From Coptis chinensis (lineage: Eukaryota; Streptophyta; Magnoliopsida; Ranunculales; Ranunculaceae): a stretch of DNA of 64,000 bases. Positions 23,521 through 35,290 of the stretch are shown here, piece by piece. The notes below the pieces were generated by a model. It did not search any database, was not told the DNA's origin, and worked only from the letters and a program-made list of their open reading frames with translations. The position numbers were made by a program, and so were the translations under genes. The stretch covers positions 106,723,501 through 106,787,500 of the forward strand of contig CM027378.1 in assembly GCA_015680905.1 (NCBI GenBank), written 5' to 3'. Position 1 is the stretch's first letter. Each line of letters starts with the position of its first letter.

Positions 23521-23683
23521 AATGTACACTTCATGACCTCTATTTTCTTTTATTTATTTATTTTTTTCTTTTTGGTTGATTATATGTTGTGCTAATATCT
23601 CTTATCATGTGACAAGTTTGTGCTATATTAGTTTTTGATGAATTGACATAATTTTCTTCAATTATTAGGTTTTTTTTAATATA

Positions 23684-25681
23684 ATGGCTTCAAGTTCACA
23701 ACATCGTGGCATTTCCCAGTCGTCTCCTTCAAGTTCTTCACACCGTACTTTGCCCCAATCATCTCCTTCAGGTGCACAACACCATACAATGTCCCAATCG
23801 TCTCCTTCGAGTTCACAACACCGTACAATGCTTCAGTCATCTCCTTCAGGGTCACATCAACCTAGTGTGTCCCAACCATCTCAATTAGTGGGAGACAATA
23901 CTTCGCAATCTAGTAATGATAAGCTGCCAATCATAGTACATGCCGATAGTAGGGTCACAGGAGATTATGGTGGCAAATGGAGCAGTAAAGTCGGGTATTG
24001 GATACGAGCTATTGTCCCAATTTCTTATGCAAGTTGGGATAAAGTAGATGATTCCTTCAAAGATGAAGTTTGGTTAAAGTTAATGGTAACTATTTATCTT
24101 ACTGTTTTTTTTTTCCATTTGATAAAATATGATCTTTTATTCTATAACCATACTAGTCATAGCATACCACTCCTACTTGCCATGACTTACCATGATTTTG
24201 TCACTATACCACGTAGAAGTTCAACCCAATGTTAGTCAAGACCGTATACCATAGCTACGTTTTAACTCAATATTGTTTCTTTTCAAAAAAATATTACATA
24301 CATATAAATGTATATATGTGATTTATAGGACCAGTTCCAACTCAATATGAACCCAACAATGGGGGTGCGCAAAAATATAGAGAGAAATGGTTTGCTCCTA
24401 AGTTCCGATATTGGAAATATACTTTGCGAGGTAAAATATTGAAGAATTGTGAATCTGAGCAAGTAGCTATTTCAACATGTCCAACGGGGTTTGATCCAAT
24501 TCATTGGGAAGCATTTGCAATCCATGAGAGCAAACAAGAAGTAAAGGATATTTGTGTGAAGAATGCCGAAAATAGAAGTAATAATCCAATTGACCATACT
24601 TGTGGCAGGAAACCTTAACTTGTATGTATCACTATCACTACCGCATATCTTCCTTTCCTTTGCTATGTTACTACTTAATAACTTTCGATGTAGACTTGTT
24701 TGTGTAGGATAAATCGAACCCAAAGAAGAAGCATAAACGTACGGATGGTTGGAAATATGGTCATAAACATCGAATTGGGACTGTTTTGAAGAGTGCCCAA
24801 GAATGCTATGTGAGTTTGTAAAAAACTGTCTTAAATCATGTACCTTTAAGTCTTGCAGTCTATACTCACAAATAGGCCCCAAAAATTTCAAGATCGAATT
24901 ACAAGTGTTGAAGAACAGATGGCTGAAGAAGCAAGTAAACATGGGGGTGAAGTTGTTTACGACATCACATGTGATCCGCTGGCCCAAGTTTTTGGGAAGG
25001 ATAAAGGGAGTCGACTCGTGGATTGAACTCTTGCATGTCCAACAAACAAGTGCAAAAGTTTGCTATCACAGAGGAGCTAGTTGAACAGGAGAGCTCAAGT
25101 AAATTGAAGCTCAAGGATGAATTAGCTGAGGTGAAGTCTACAGTGGGGAACCTCTTGGCTAGCCAAACGAGAATGGAGACTGATGGCGGTAAGTTATGAC
25201 GTGCCCTGTGCTGCTTCTTGTTTTGCGATAATTGTAACTTCTTTTTATTTATGTAATTGTTGTTGTTCAATGTGTATAGGGTATTCTTGAACATGTGAGA
25301 CTTAATGGATCGGCAAATGGCCAACCATCTACGCCTACAGCTGTAGTTGACTCTACTTCTATCCCTCGTACTCAGCAAGTTCCAAATTCGAGTAATCGAA
25401 ATGGATCTTTGAACCCTCCTTCTAGATCGACTTCTTTCCCCAAGGTGAAGATATTGGGGAGGAAAGGTGAACACGTTGCTAATGGGTATGTTAAGACTGA
25501 CAACCAAAAATGTCGTTTTAGAGATATTATGGTAGATGAAAAGGTTGTCTATATTACCAATGTCTTGGTTGGCGATACTCTTGTGTATGATGGTCCCCAG
25601 GATGATATCTTGTATCTACGAGATATAGCTGATGGAATTTTCTTGATTTGGGCTGGATGCAGGCTGCAATATGAAGATTAA
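23684..25681 (+). pseudogene. CACTA Ptta/En-Spm (Transposase_24-like) gene, degraded
   Basis: Starts MASSSQHRGISQSSPSSSS with five diverged copies of a Ser/Gln-rich repeat. After that comes a conserved core: IVPISYASWDKVDDSFKDEV with the exon ending near 24085, FDPIHWEAF .. NRSNNPIDHTCGRKP (24490-24610), KKKHKRTDGWKYG (about 24720), EEQMAEEASKHGGEVVYDIT .. DPLAQVFGKDKGSRLVD (24910-25015), and a C-terminal block (VKILGRKGEHVANGYVKT .. FLIWAGCRLQYED) ending at TAA 25681. Introns with GT-AG borders can be placed at 24086-24328, 24619-24706, 24810-24874 and 25190-25279. This protein type binds CACTA subterminal repeats and assists transposition. Frameshifts near 24380 and 25015 suggest it is no longer functional. 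Confidence 0.75.
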
Positions 25682-25689
25682 TTTGTATG

Positions 25690-28600
25690 CTTGCTATTAT
25701 AAACTCTTTATTTTGCTTTTATTTTGATCTGTATTAGTTTGGAACTCGAGTACGAGGGACAGACAGTTTATCTGTGGTTATTTTGCGTCTTGTACGGGCC
25801 TCCTGTTCATGGATATTTTCATGGTGAATGGACACCTTTTGTTTATATGTGTGTATGCTCCTTACCATTGATTGTTCATATATATTGTGGTTACTTTTGT
25901 AGGTTAGAGTTGAGTTTACTAACCCTTTTTACACTCTGCCAATGCAACTCATAAAGAATTTGCATTGCTGGTCTCAAGCCCAGATAAAAGAGGAGAGAGA
26001 AAGGTAACTACTTCATAGAGACGCCTGACTTGCAAATCAAAGGTATGGCACCTTGTAGTGAAATACACTAATTTATATGCTCCCAATACTTGAAACATTT
26101 ATAGAACTCACTGTTTGTTTTGACTTTTCAGGTTGTTTTCACTCGTCCTTGCTTTCTTCACACCATCACATGAAAATTTTCTAAGAAAGGTCTGTACTCT
26201 CTATTAGTCTCTTATTTCTGCTTTCTGCTTTTTCTTTGTGTTGGACGTGTTTCTTTTGTGTATATGGGGTTAATACTTTGTACACGTTTTCCCTGTTCTG
26301 GTGTATTACATATTAAACCATTCAATCTATTAAGGGAACAAAGTAAGAGCTGTCAGAGGTGGAATTGTTGTGTCATTGATGAGGCTGCTTACAGATGCTG
26401 CTAGTGGAATGGTAGATGAGGTACTTGCAATACTCGCAATGAGGTAATGAGGACTGGATCAATGTTTGTAAACCAGAACGGCATCACTGCACCAATTTTT
26501 TAATTTTGAATTACAGGAAGTGGGTGCACACCATAGCTTACTTGGCTATTTCTATGGTTTTTTGTATGTTGTTAGTGTTTTGCGAAATCAGGTGATAAAT
26601 GAGGAAACTTCCGTACGGTTATTGATCTGAATTTCGTTATGAAGGAGATGACTTGGTACATCCAAAGGTAACATCTTTAACTATTAAATTTTTACTTGAC
26701 GTTTCTTTTGAAGTGTAGAAATTTATGTGATTGTCAATGCAACTTGTTTGTAGTCTACAAGTCCACTAGTAGATGTAATGGGTCTAAAAATGTCAGACAT
26801 GGGTAAAATAAGGAGGAAGCAAACAGGTAGCATTTCTAAATGTGATGCACCAAATTTCTCTATTTGATTTTCAGATCTACTGCTACTAACGTGGTGTGTT
26901 GGATTTTATGACATGCGGCTTTAAGTAGATTTTCAATGGCGTGTTCTCTTCGCTCTTCCCTGTCCATGGAGGAACACAGGTTTGGTTCTTCCCATTCTTT
27001 TTATTTTTGGTGTTAAATCAAAACTTTGTCTTGATGTTTCCATGCCCATACAATTAAAGGTTTTGGTTAATTTGTTTCTCTGCTTTGGCGCGCTGAAATT
27101 TTGCAGTAGCATATCAATATGTTGTGAGACCCCTTTTATTTTTAAACTATTTTCTCACAATTTGTTTCTCTGTTTCGAAGACCAATAGATATAGGGTTTG
27201 CTTCATACATCAATATTTGAGATTTTCTTTAGTAAGAAAAGTTATGTTCTTTGTACGGTTTCATTTGGGCTGCTGAATTAGGAAAATTAACTTTGCCTGG
27301 GAGTTATAACATTGAAAGCTACAATTTGTTGTTATTGGGTTGGTTGGTTGTTAAAAATTAGAACTGTGAAATATATTATTTAGATCGGTGATAAGGTTCA
27401 AAGTTTAGGCCGGGTAGTCGAGTATCCTAGTATGTACAGTTCAGGGTATCTAGTGTTTGTGTTTAGCCAAGATATGTAGTTAACGTAAATGTTTGGTGCA
27501 ATTGAAAGAGCTGATGACCCTTCACTTAACAATATTTGAGCTGATTAACACTTAAGAGTGTACTTATATCAATTGACTAGCATTCAAAAAAGGTCTGAAA
27601 CTGATGTGCTCTCCAAACAAACCATCTAAATTACTGCCAAGAAAAAAAATTGATTGAAATACTATACTCAGTCCTGAACTCCTGATGGAAAAGTGTTTCT
27701 TAAACAAGTAAAGGATGGTTAGTTCAAGCAAAACCTTGTGGCTTGTAGTATACTGCTTCCTCTAGGCTTGTGGTATTCTAATTTTATTCTAACCATTATG
27801 TTTCTCCTCTTTGTACTTGTAGGTTACCTTAATACACTTCTTGTGTTTATTCTTGTTATCTACTTTTACTGAACTAGGAAAAAATTGTCGTTTAGGGCAT
27901 GAAGTTGCTGCTAGACATCATGACATCATCAACTTGATGCGGTTAGCTTGCACAAAAGGTATAATCCGACTCTCCACCGTAACGATAATTTTCTGGTCAC
28001 TCATGGCAACTAGTTGCCCTTGAATGCATAACCTCCATTATTACCCAGATGTTTCCCAACCTCTCCGGGTCATCATTAGGTAGTTCTTACTGAAAAAGTC
28101 AAGTTCCGGTTTATTCTTACATTATGCCGACTGTTTTTTGAATTTTCACTGTACTTTTCAGCCATCCGGTTTGTTCCTACGAGTTTCTGCCGTAAACATT
28201 AATTAGCTGGATGCTCATTCAGTTGTGGTTATATCTTGGTGTTTATGTAAGGATTCTTTAACTTAATCTTTTATGTGTTCATGATCTTCACGCAAGGCAT
28301 GCAACTACACAAGAGGAGTTCATAAATGGGATTACAGATGTTGGTGGTGTATGTGGTAATAGGAGGAGGCAACCTGCACTTCTCAGACTTGCTCTTGATG
28401 ATGTGGTAATCATCTATCTTTACTGGTTTTACTTTCTTGTCAATAGCATTTCTAAACACCTTGTCAGATTTAAACATGATGAAGCATGCTTTGAACTATC
28501 CCTTCTTAGATTTGCATGTAGATATGCATAAAGTGTACCAAAGCGATGATGCTACAGATAATCAAAATAGTCAAAGTCGGTGCTGATTCATCCTTGTTCA

Positions 28601-29698
28601 CTTGCCTATTTGTTGCATGAGGAGATTTTTACAGCTTATGGTTACAAATCTAATTCATTTTTATGGGTACATATAATTTCTTAGTTCAATCTAATGGAAC
28701 ACTTAAAGATGAGTTTATATCTTAACTTTGGAACACATATAATTGCTTGCAATTATTTAAATGTGTAGAACATAAGCGTTTGAAACTGAATTTTGAGCTA
28801 CCGGAACACAAGTCCTTGCCTTGTTTGTTCACTTTATTTTCCTTTTGAACACAATAATGTGAAGTCTAGTTTAGACTATATTTGAATATCTGTAAGTTGC
28901 CTCTTAGCATTATTTAATGTTTTGTGTTGTTGCATCTTCATGTAGCTAGTTCATAAGTTACATGTATATGTAAATTGACTAGTTATTTACACAAACCAAC
29001 TTCATCTTTTTTATTTGTATCTGTAATATTTTTGATGTAGTACTTGTGAAGTATTGTTGGAAATATTCGTTACTCTACTTGTGAAGTTATTGTTGGGGGT
29101 TGTATTAGATGTTGAGTTAGTCAAAGGGTTATATGTTATATGATATTCTGATTCTACTTTTTGAGTTGGTCCGACAGGTTCGCATTAAAAACCGTCCAGT
29201 TGATGCCTTGAATTCTGTCGGCTAGAGCTACTCCTGCCCACTCATCTTGCCATCGTCTAATACTTTTGCCTTGACCCACTGCCCACTCAGCTTTCATTGT
29301 GCATTTTCGTCAGCAAATGCAGCAGTGTGTCTCATTGTGGGACGGATGGAGCAAGAGCTTGATTGTCTTCAGGAAATGTAAGCATTGTATGTGTTATTTG
29401 AAGTAATTTTTTCTCATTTTTTCAATTGGTAATCTGCACTTAAAATGAACTGCCCCGTAAATGCTTTGTTATTGGCTCATCTGAGTCCACAACTTTGTTT
29501 GTGAGCAAATGTACAGATGCTGTGACTAGCCATTTCACTCATTAGAGTTGCCTTCGAAACATTTTTGTGGTTAGTTAGAAGTTTTCTGGTTTTCCTAGTT
29601 AAGTGAAATATTTTGAAACTTTAGTGCCTTGCTTTTTATTGATGACTCACTTATTCATAGTGTATGTTTATGTTTTTTCTTTTTTCTTTTTTTGTCAG
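25690..29698 (+). other. AT-rich intron-like DNA with scattered exon remnants
   Basis: About 4 kb without a continuous gene. Many candidate GT-AG junctions bound short open blocks (25903-26000, 26136-26190, 26509-26668, 26755-26826), but apart from the U-box/ARM piece at 26334 I cannot name them. The texture, host-like exons separated by intron-like T-rich DNA, is what a CACTA element with captured gene fragments looks like. Confidence 0.45.
26334..26447 (+). pseudogene. U-box/ARM-repeat E3 ligase fragment
   Basis: The frame GNKVRAVRGGIVVSLMRLL followed by TDAASGMVDEVLAILAM matches the armadillo-repeat section of plant U-box ubiquitin ligases (PUB type), where a stretch like NK.RAV.AGIV..LM.LL.D...GMVDEALAILA is conserved. 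It ends in a stop at 26445. No U-box domain or further ARM repeat is seen nearby, so it is one captured or relict exon of about 37 codons. Confidence 0.6.
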
Positions 29699-30053
29699 GA
29701 GTTATTTGCGAATGGGGAGTTCAAAGTTCAATGGTCCCCAAAGTTGAAAATATAATGGCCAATGAGAAACTTGCTGAAATCGCTTCAGCGGACCCCAAAC
29801 GTGCCTAAAGGTAGTCTTTCTTCCAATTTTCAGTTCTGTAGCATTTGGTATAGACTAAAGGGAATGTCATGTTATGATGATGTTAACACTCTATTCTTAA
29901 ACTGATTGTCCCAGGATTTTGGCTAATCGGCAATCATCAGCTCGTTCCAAGGAACGAAAGATGAGGTATATATCTTAGAATTGGCCGGAACACGAAGTTC
30001 AAACCTTACAAACAGAAGCAACTACATTGTCTGCACAGTTGACACTATTACAG
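29699..30053 (+). pseudogene. Group I bZIP transcription factor fragment (two exons)
   Basis: Exon 1 (29699-29810) reads ELFANGEF .. IMANEKLAEIASADPKRA. Exon 2 (29915-30053) reads ILANRQSSARSKERKMRYIS, then after a one-base shift HEVQTLQTEATTLSAQLTLL. This is the basic region and start of the leucine zipper of plant group I bZIP factors (RF2a/VIP1-like), with the invariant N-x7-R (NRQSSARSK). The intron is kept with GT-AG ends. A one-base insertion before the exon 1 donor and another after YIS disrupt the frame. No activation domain or C-terminus is present. Confidence 0.8.
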
Positions 30054-31112
30054 GTGTGTATTCTTTATTTCTCTCTCCCCACACACACGAAACACCGCCT
30101 AGCTACCTTCATTTTTTGTTCTAGTTACCTTCTTTTTACTTTAGTGTGCCTGTAGCGCTTGCCTGACTCACTCTCACTCAACCAAATACAAATTCACTCT
30201 TTTTAGTGTTTTTAAAATAAAGTTTTGATTTCATATATACTAATCTTTTGTTTTAGGGGTGAAGATTCTTGGTCTTTGGATATAAGTGTTGGGGGCCTGT
30301 TTAGTGCTCTTCTTGGTATGTTCACTTATATTTTCTTTTTTGTTCAGTAACTAGTTGATAGTTTCCTAAGGCCATAAACTAATGGCCTTGAATTAGTTTC
30401 ATCAATTAGTGGTGTTGGGCTTTCTGCAGTATGAAATATATCCACTGAAGGTTTCCTTGATTCCGGTTACTTCCCTGTAATTTGAATTCTTAAGTTGCGA
30501 CTTTGAGCTAATATATTAGCCCCAAGTCCCCAACTATACTTCATGATGCTAACTATTGTATTCGTGATGCTAATTATTGTATTTGTGAGCTTCCCAAAGT
30601 CCAATATAGGTCTGTATGTATGTCGGCCGGACTATAAGCTTATGTAAGTTATATAGTTTTTGTTGGTATATTAAGAAATTACCAGCTTTGTGATTTTGCA
30701 GTACATTCGAGTCTGACCTTGCAGAGTTTATTCTTGTTGTCAAACCTCTATTGCTGGCACTACAATAGTTGGGAGGCTCTGTGTTGGTGAGTACTTTAAT
30801 TAGATTACTTGACACCTTTGAGTTTTTTGGCCGCTTGAGTTTAACATGTCTAAAGTTGTTTTTGGCTGTTGTTTCTTGTGACAGGAAAAAAAAAATGGCT
30901 TCTCTTTTCAGCTAGGCAATATTAATGACCAAGGAGCAAATTTATTGAGGGGGTGATTAACTGATTATAATAATGTAGCGTTAATTATTTTTATTTCTTT
31001 GGATATATTCTTAGGATGTGATCTTGAGTTGTTGTATGAGGATTACATTGAAATGGTATGTTGGTAGATTCTGCTATATCAATCTATATATTTTACATAT
31101 TATTCATTTAGC
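30054..31112 (+). other. Interval without recognised gene
   Basis: T-rich, intron-like DNA continuing from the bZIP piece, with GT/AG-bounded short blocks around 30257-30315 and 30700-30785. No protein was recognised. Confidence 0.4.
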
Positions 31113-31114
31113 GA

Positions 31115-31140
<26 letters not shown>
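31113..31140. repeat. (TA)n tract at left edge of 1.1-kb TIR element
   Basis: TA repeat directly abutting the terminal gaaatgct of the element; its counterpart is at 32268-32309. Confidence 0.95.
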
Positions 31141-31145
<5 letters not shown>

Positions 31146-32262
31146 GCTCTTATACGGACTTCCCGTATAAAATATGATCCGGACCAAACTGATAACGTGA
31201 CTAACCCCACTCAATTGTTCTCTCTCCACTAAAGTCAATAAATACTAAATAGTACGTGTATGGTTATTTCCTCACTCTCTCACGTCTCCTCTCAACTCAC
31301 TCCAACAGATGAACATTCCCCTTATTTTTCTCCCAATTAAAATTTTCTTTACGTATTAAATATGCTTCCAAGTTCCAACTGATTTTCAAAGAAAATTACA
31401 ATAGTTGCTCGCTTTTCAGCATCTGTTATTGGTATAATGGTATGTTTAGTTCAACCCTTCCCAATGATTCTCCTCCTCAATGAAGCCACAAGTGCACTTG
31501 ATTTTGAATTTGATCAAGCCTCCATGGAAAAACCACGCTTGAGTAATTGCTCTTGTTCAACGTTAATGCCACCCAAATCTAATTAACTTTGTCAAATTAG
31601 ATAGTTTTACATGAAAACTCTGATTTTTTTTCTTTAATGAATATACTTCCTACTTACTCAAGTCGAGATGCACATGCTCTTACCAAAACCAGAAACGTGA
31701 CTAACCCCATTTCTCTCTAATTCTCTTTCTTCATTTGCAGTTATCAATGATTTACCATTCCTACTTTCTCTCTCTCTCACTGACCAAATAACTCTTTTCA
31801 TTAAATGATTTCTCTCCCTATTAAAACCACTATCCCTCCCAAGAAACCCAAGGGAAAATTAAGAGCAAGTGCTTCTTCTATTGATATCACTTAATCAGTG
31901 AGAATCAAAGAGAAAAATGATCATCAACGCTGGTCAAATGCAGGTAGAAAGCATTCCAATGAGGAATTTTCATTTAATGATTTCTCTCCCCCCATTAAAA
32001 CCACTATCTTTATAAATTCCAATTCAGCGAATTTAGAAGAATTTGTCTGGACCAAAAACAAAATAAACCATTCATATTTCGGAAACAGACGTGAGAGAGG
32101 GCTTGTAGTTGGAGCACGTGAAGACCAAGAGATAGAGAAGTGGTAGTGTTTGTAATGTTTAGTGAAGAGAGAGAAATAGAGAGGAATGGGGTTACGTATC
32201 TAGCATTCTAGTTTGGTCGGTTGGTCCGGATCATATTTTATACGGGAAGTCCGTATAATAGC

Positions 32263-32267
<5 letters not shown>
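31141..32267. mobile_element. 1.13-kb non-autonomous TIR element inside a (TA)n tract
   Basis: Terminal inverted repeats of about 47 bases: left gaaatgctcttatacggact..., right ending agtccgtataatagcatttc, differing at only a few positions and continuing to ggaccaa. Each TIR contains its own small palindrome, tatacggacttcccgtata. TA repeats flank both ends. The interior has no transposase. It carries a short ABC-transporter-like piece and internal direct repeats (acgtgactaacccca at 31196 and 31694; atgatttctctccc at 31806 and 31978). Long TIRs without transposase suit a small Mutator-type element, comparable to rice Micron elements that target TA microsatellites. The superfamily is an inference. 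Confidence 0.85.
31440..31584 (+). pseudogene. ABC-transporter ATPase fragment inside TIR element
   Basis: The frame LVQPFPMILLLNEATSALDF covers the Walker B and D-loop of an ABC ATPase (consensus LLLDEATSALD), with the catalytic Asp-Glu pair changed to Asn-Glu. It ends in a stop about 26 codons later. It is too short to assign a subfamily and is probably captured host sequence. Confidence 0.55.

Positions 32268-32309
<42 letters not shown>
32268..32309. repeat. (TA)n tract at right edge of 1.1-kb TIR element
   Basis: About 40 bases of TA repeat that abut the right TIR, longer than the left tract. Confidence 0.95.
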
Positions 32310-32310
<1 letters not shown>

Positions 32311-32909
32311 TTAATCAAATTTTGGTGATGGTTATTGCTAAGATTTTTCTCGTGTATAATTGCATGTTAAGCTTTAATTATATTATGTATTTGGGGTGTC
32401 TATGGTTGTATTTATGCAGGTGATTTAGGGGGGAAAAAAATATAAATATTAGGATGACAACCAAAAATAAAATATTATTTTTTTAAATAAATGATATTTT
32501 GTGATGCCTGACAAGCATCGATAATCATTTCAAAAAGCGACAAATTTATAATTCTTGATGGTAGTGCTTGAGGCATCAATTTTGGCATTCAAGTTATAGC
32601 GTTAGTTTTTGGGGCTTGGGGCGTTTGAAAGTTCAATAGTGACGGCAATAAACCGTCAGTAATGAAAATCAATTGTGATGGTGCATTGGCGACACAATGT
32701 CTATATTAGTTACGGTAAAATGGCGGCAAAAATATTTCTGACAGCAAACTGGCGTAACAAATATTCTAAATTTTTGACGGGAAAATGGTGTTACAAATAT
32801 GGTTGACGTTAACACAAACGCTAAAATTCTTACACCTTGTAGGCGTCACAAAAGTTAATTCTGACGCTTGGGATCCATCATGTCACAAAAGTGTTGTTAT
32901 AGTGTAGTG
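32310..32909. mobile_element. CACTA-like 3' terminal region
   Basis: Ends gttgttatagtgtagtg at 32909, i.e. cactacactataacaac when reversed, which is a CACTA-type terminus. The 270 bases before it contain repeated words of the type gacggcaataaaccgtcagt, ggcgacacaatg, ggcgtaacaaat and ggcgtcacaaaag, typical of CACTA subterminal transposase-binding repeats. I infer that this is the right end of the element whose gene lies at 23173-25681. A matching left end is not clean, because the MULE sits where it should be. Confidence 0.5.
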
Positions 32910-33099
32910 AATATTATTTTGTAGGACTAAATTCGAGGAAATTGACCTCTTAGAAGAATCATGCGTGATCCACCCGGATCACCCGATCCACGAATCATTT
33001 GGTAAGATAATTTTGCAGTACACGATGTGGTATAATATAAGATAATTGAATATAATTTGATATATAGGTCTAATTTCAAAGTAGAAGCTTCAACTAAGT

Positions 33100-33765
33100 T
33101 TCGATGTGAGTGTGTAGTAGTTCGTGCCAGTTGTGGACAACTACCATTGGTGGCTGTACGCCTTTGCACCTGAATAGAAGAGGGTTGTCATTTTGGATTT
33201 CCTAACTAGTCTAACACAAATATTAGGAGGGGAGCAATCAATGAAAATGGTGGTACAATATATACTAATGACCATTATGCGATCATAATTTTTACTCTAC
33301 TTACTTTTTTGTTTGCTTTATTAGGTCACGTATATGCATTGCATTCTGTCTCTACTTTGAGATGAGTTCGTTGGGAGCTGTATTGTTAAAGACTAGAAGA
33401 TTGAGCAGTGGATCGAGAGCGTTCCACAACATCTAAATGGGTAATCTCTAATTTCAAGTATAAATTTGCAACAACCTTGGCTTGTAGAGTTAGTAATAAA
33501 CTATTTGTCTCTATGTAGATTTGATTATGGAGTCTTCATGATGAAATATATGCAGTTTTGGGATGGTCGCAAACTCTCAAAAGAGTTTTCACAGGTAATT
33601 TACTTAATTTAATTGTTCAAAAACACAATGGTTTTATTTATTCACACATCCATTTTGACTATGCAAGATTGTGCATGCCAACTTGCATGCGGACATGTCA
33701 TATATCTGCCATAAAATTGCCGTCGAGATAGTAATGTCCGAGTTGAACAAATCACGACCACAGCT
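33100..33765 (+). pseudogene. Ulp1-type SUMO protease (C48) remnant
   Basis: Pieces in order: VPVVDNYHWWLYAFAPE then a stop and KRVVILDFLTS (33126-33216), holding the catalytic His (NYHW) and Asp (ILDF); QWIESVPQHLNG (33397-33439); after an intron-like gap, DYGVFMMKYMQFWDG .. LSKEFSQ (33521-33594), where the catalytic Cys of DCGVF is replaced by Tyr; and VEIVMSELNKSR (33722-33758). Plant Ulp1-like genes are often carried by MULE and CACTA elements. This copy is broken and also lacks the nucleophile. It lies just right of the CACTA-like end at 32909, so it may belong to the element or to an older neighbour. Confidence 0.7.
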
Positions 33766-34479
33766 GGACATGTAACTTTAGGAAGTTGTTGGTTATCAAT
33801 GTTGTCGCTAGTTTTGAATGTTTGGGGACCCTCATCATAAGCTTTTGAAAACTCTATTAACTTTAACATGTGAATGTAATGATTTTGGAAACTTGAAATC
33901 TCTAAAGCACAGACGCACTTACCAATGGGTTGTGTCCGCATCGGATGGACACAGATGCAATCAACACAGTCAACTAAACTGGACGCAGATCAAGACGCAG
34001 TCAGGTCGCGGTCAACATGGTCAAGACGTGGATTTTGACCCAAAAAAATAAATAATAAATCAAAATAATATTAAAAAACTCATTTTTTTCCAATTTTTGT
34101 TTTGTTAATATTTATGACATGTTTTTAAAGTTTGATTAGAAAATATTAAACTTAATTTTGTGGCTATTTATCTTTAATAGTTTTAAATTTATGAATGTTG
34201 ATATATTTAATTTAGTTTTTAATGTTCAATTGATATAAAATAAAATTATAAATATTAATTCATTTCCTTGTTCTTTGCTGCGTCCGCGTCCTACCTTTTT
34301 GAGATATAATCGAGTCGCCGCGTTAGTGTTTACATTCGAGTTAGTGCAATATTGCTTGAGATGTATGTTATATCGTATTTTTCACAGTTTCCTCGCTAAA
34401 ACAAGGAAGAACTTGGTTAAGATCAAGTGGTGTAGCTTTTACTGAAGGACTTTGAGAACAGTAAGCGTTTCTCATTTTA
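33766..34479. other. AT-rich interval, no gene recognised
   Basis: Includes ggacgcagatcaagacgcag-like words (33980-34020) and a very AT-rich stretch (34030-34260) ending near gctgcgtccgcgtccta, a loosely complementary motif. The two may be the ends of a small inverted-repeat element. No coding signal. Confidence 0.4.
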
Positions 34480-35290
34480 ATTCCTAGTAATAATGGTATG
34501 AATAGGTGTGCCATTTGTATCAATTTTCAATTTTACCTTTGCAATGCCCTCTCTACAAAATCTACAGTAATAATGTTTTACATTCCGAATTTTTAGAACT
34601 TTCCAAGTAAAATAATCAGCCGAGTTAAGGAAATGAATGAGAGAAAGCATATACTTCAATCCCGAGGGACTAAAAGTCCCAAGTTCACTTGGAAGTGAGA
34701 GAAAGCATAGAGAGGGATGACTACATATTGTTGGGGAAAATGATACCAATCGATCCCCATTAAGATAACTTGCACTTGGACTAACAACCACAATCTAAAC
34801 TATGAATATAACTATCACAAACAAGCAATAGAAATATAAAGCAAGTAACACATACCACAACACAAAGATGTACCGTGGTTAATTTAATGATGTCTACTTC
34901 TACAAAAGCTAATCACTTTATAAGTATGGGAAGGAAGATTACAATCACTCCTCTCAAGTCTCTCCACCTTACTAGATCACTCCTCTCTCCTTACAAGTTT
35001 TTCTCTTTGCAAGAGTTTTCTCTTAATTTTGATTGCTCTCAAAATTGGGTTTCTATCTAAGATTTGGTTTTCCAAAACCTAATTTCTGTTTTTATAGTAA
35101 TCTCCACTTTTGCGGTTACTGTAGAAAAATAGAAGTCTGCAAGTTTAGGCATGAGCTGGGTTAGCCAAGGCAAAAGCAAATCTGGCCGCTTCGAGACCTC
35201 TTCCACACCGAACAATATTTCTTTTCTCCTTCTTCCTCATGTGAGGGATAACTCCAACAAATATCCACCCCTTAAATCTTAAGCAGATAC
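34480..35290 (-). repeat. LTR-like fragment (copia-type style)
   Basis: Contains a run typical of many plant copia-type LTRs or leaders: cacaacacaaagatgtaccg followed by tggtt, then ctcctctcaagtctctccac, and a block beginning tgttggggaaaatgatacca near 34730. No second LTR, primer site or pol gene is visible. The call rests on style only. The minus-strand open frame at 34791-34477 has no recognisable product. Confidence 0.3.

Noticed and set aside
34477-34791. 104-codon minus-strand frame
   Set aside because: Lies in LTR-like sequence and has no recognisable domain.
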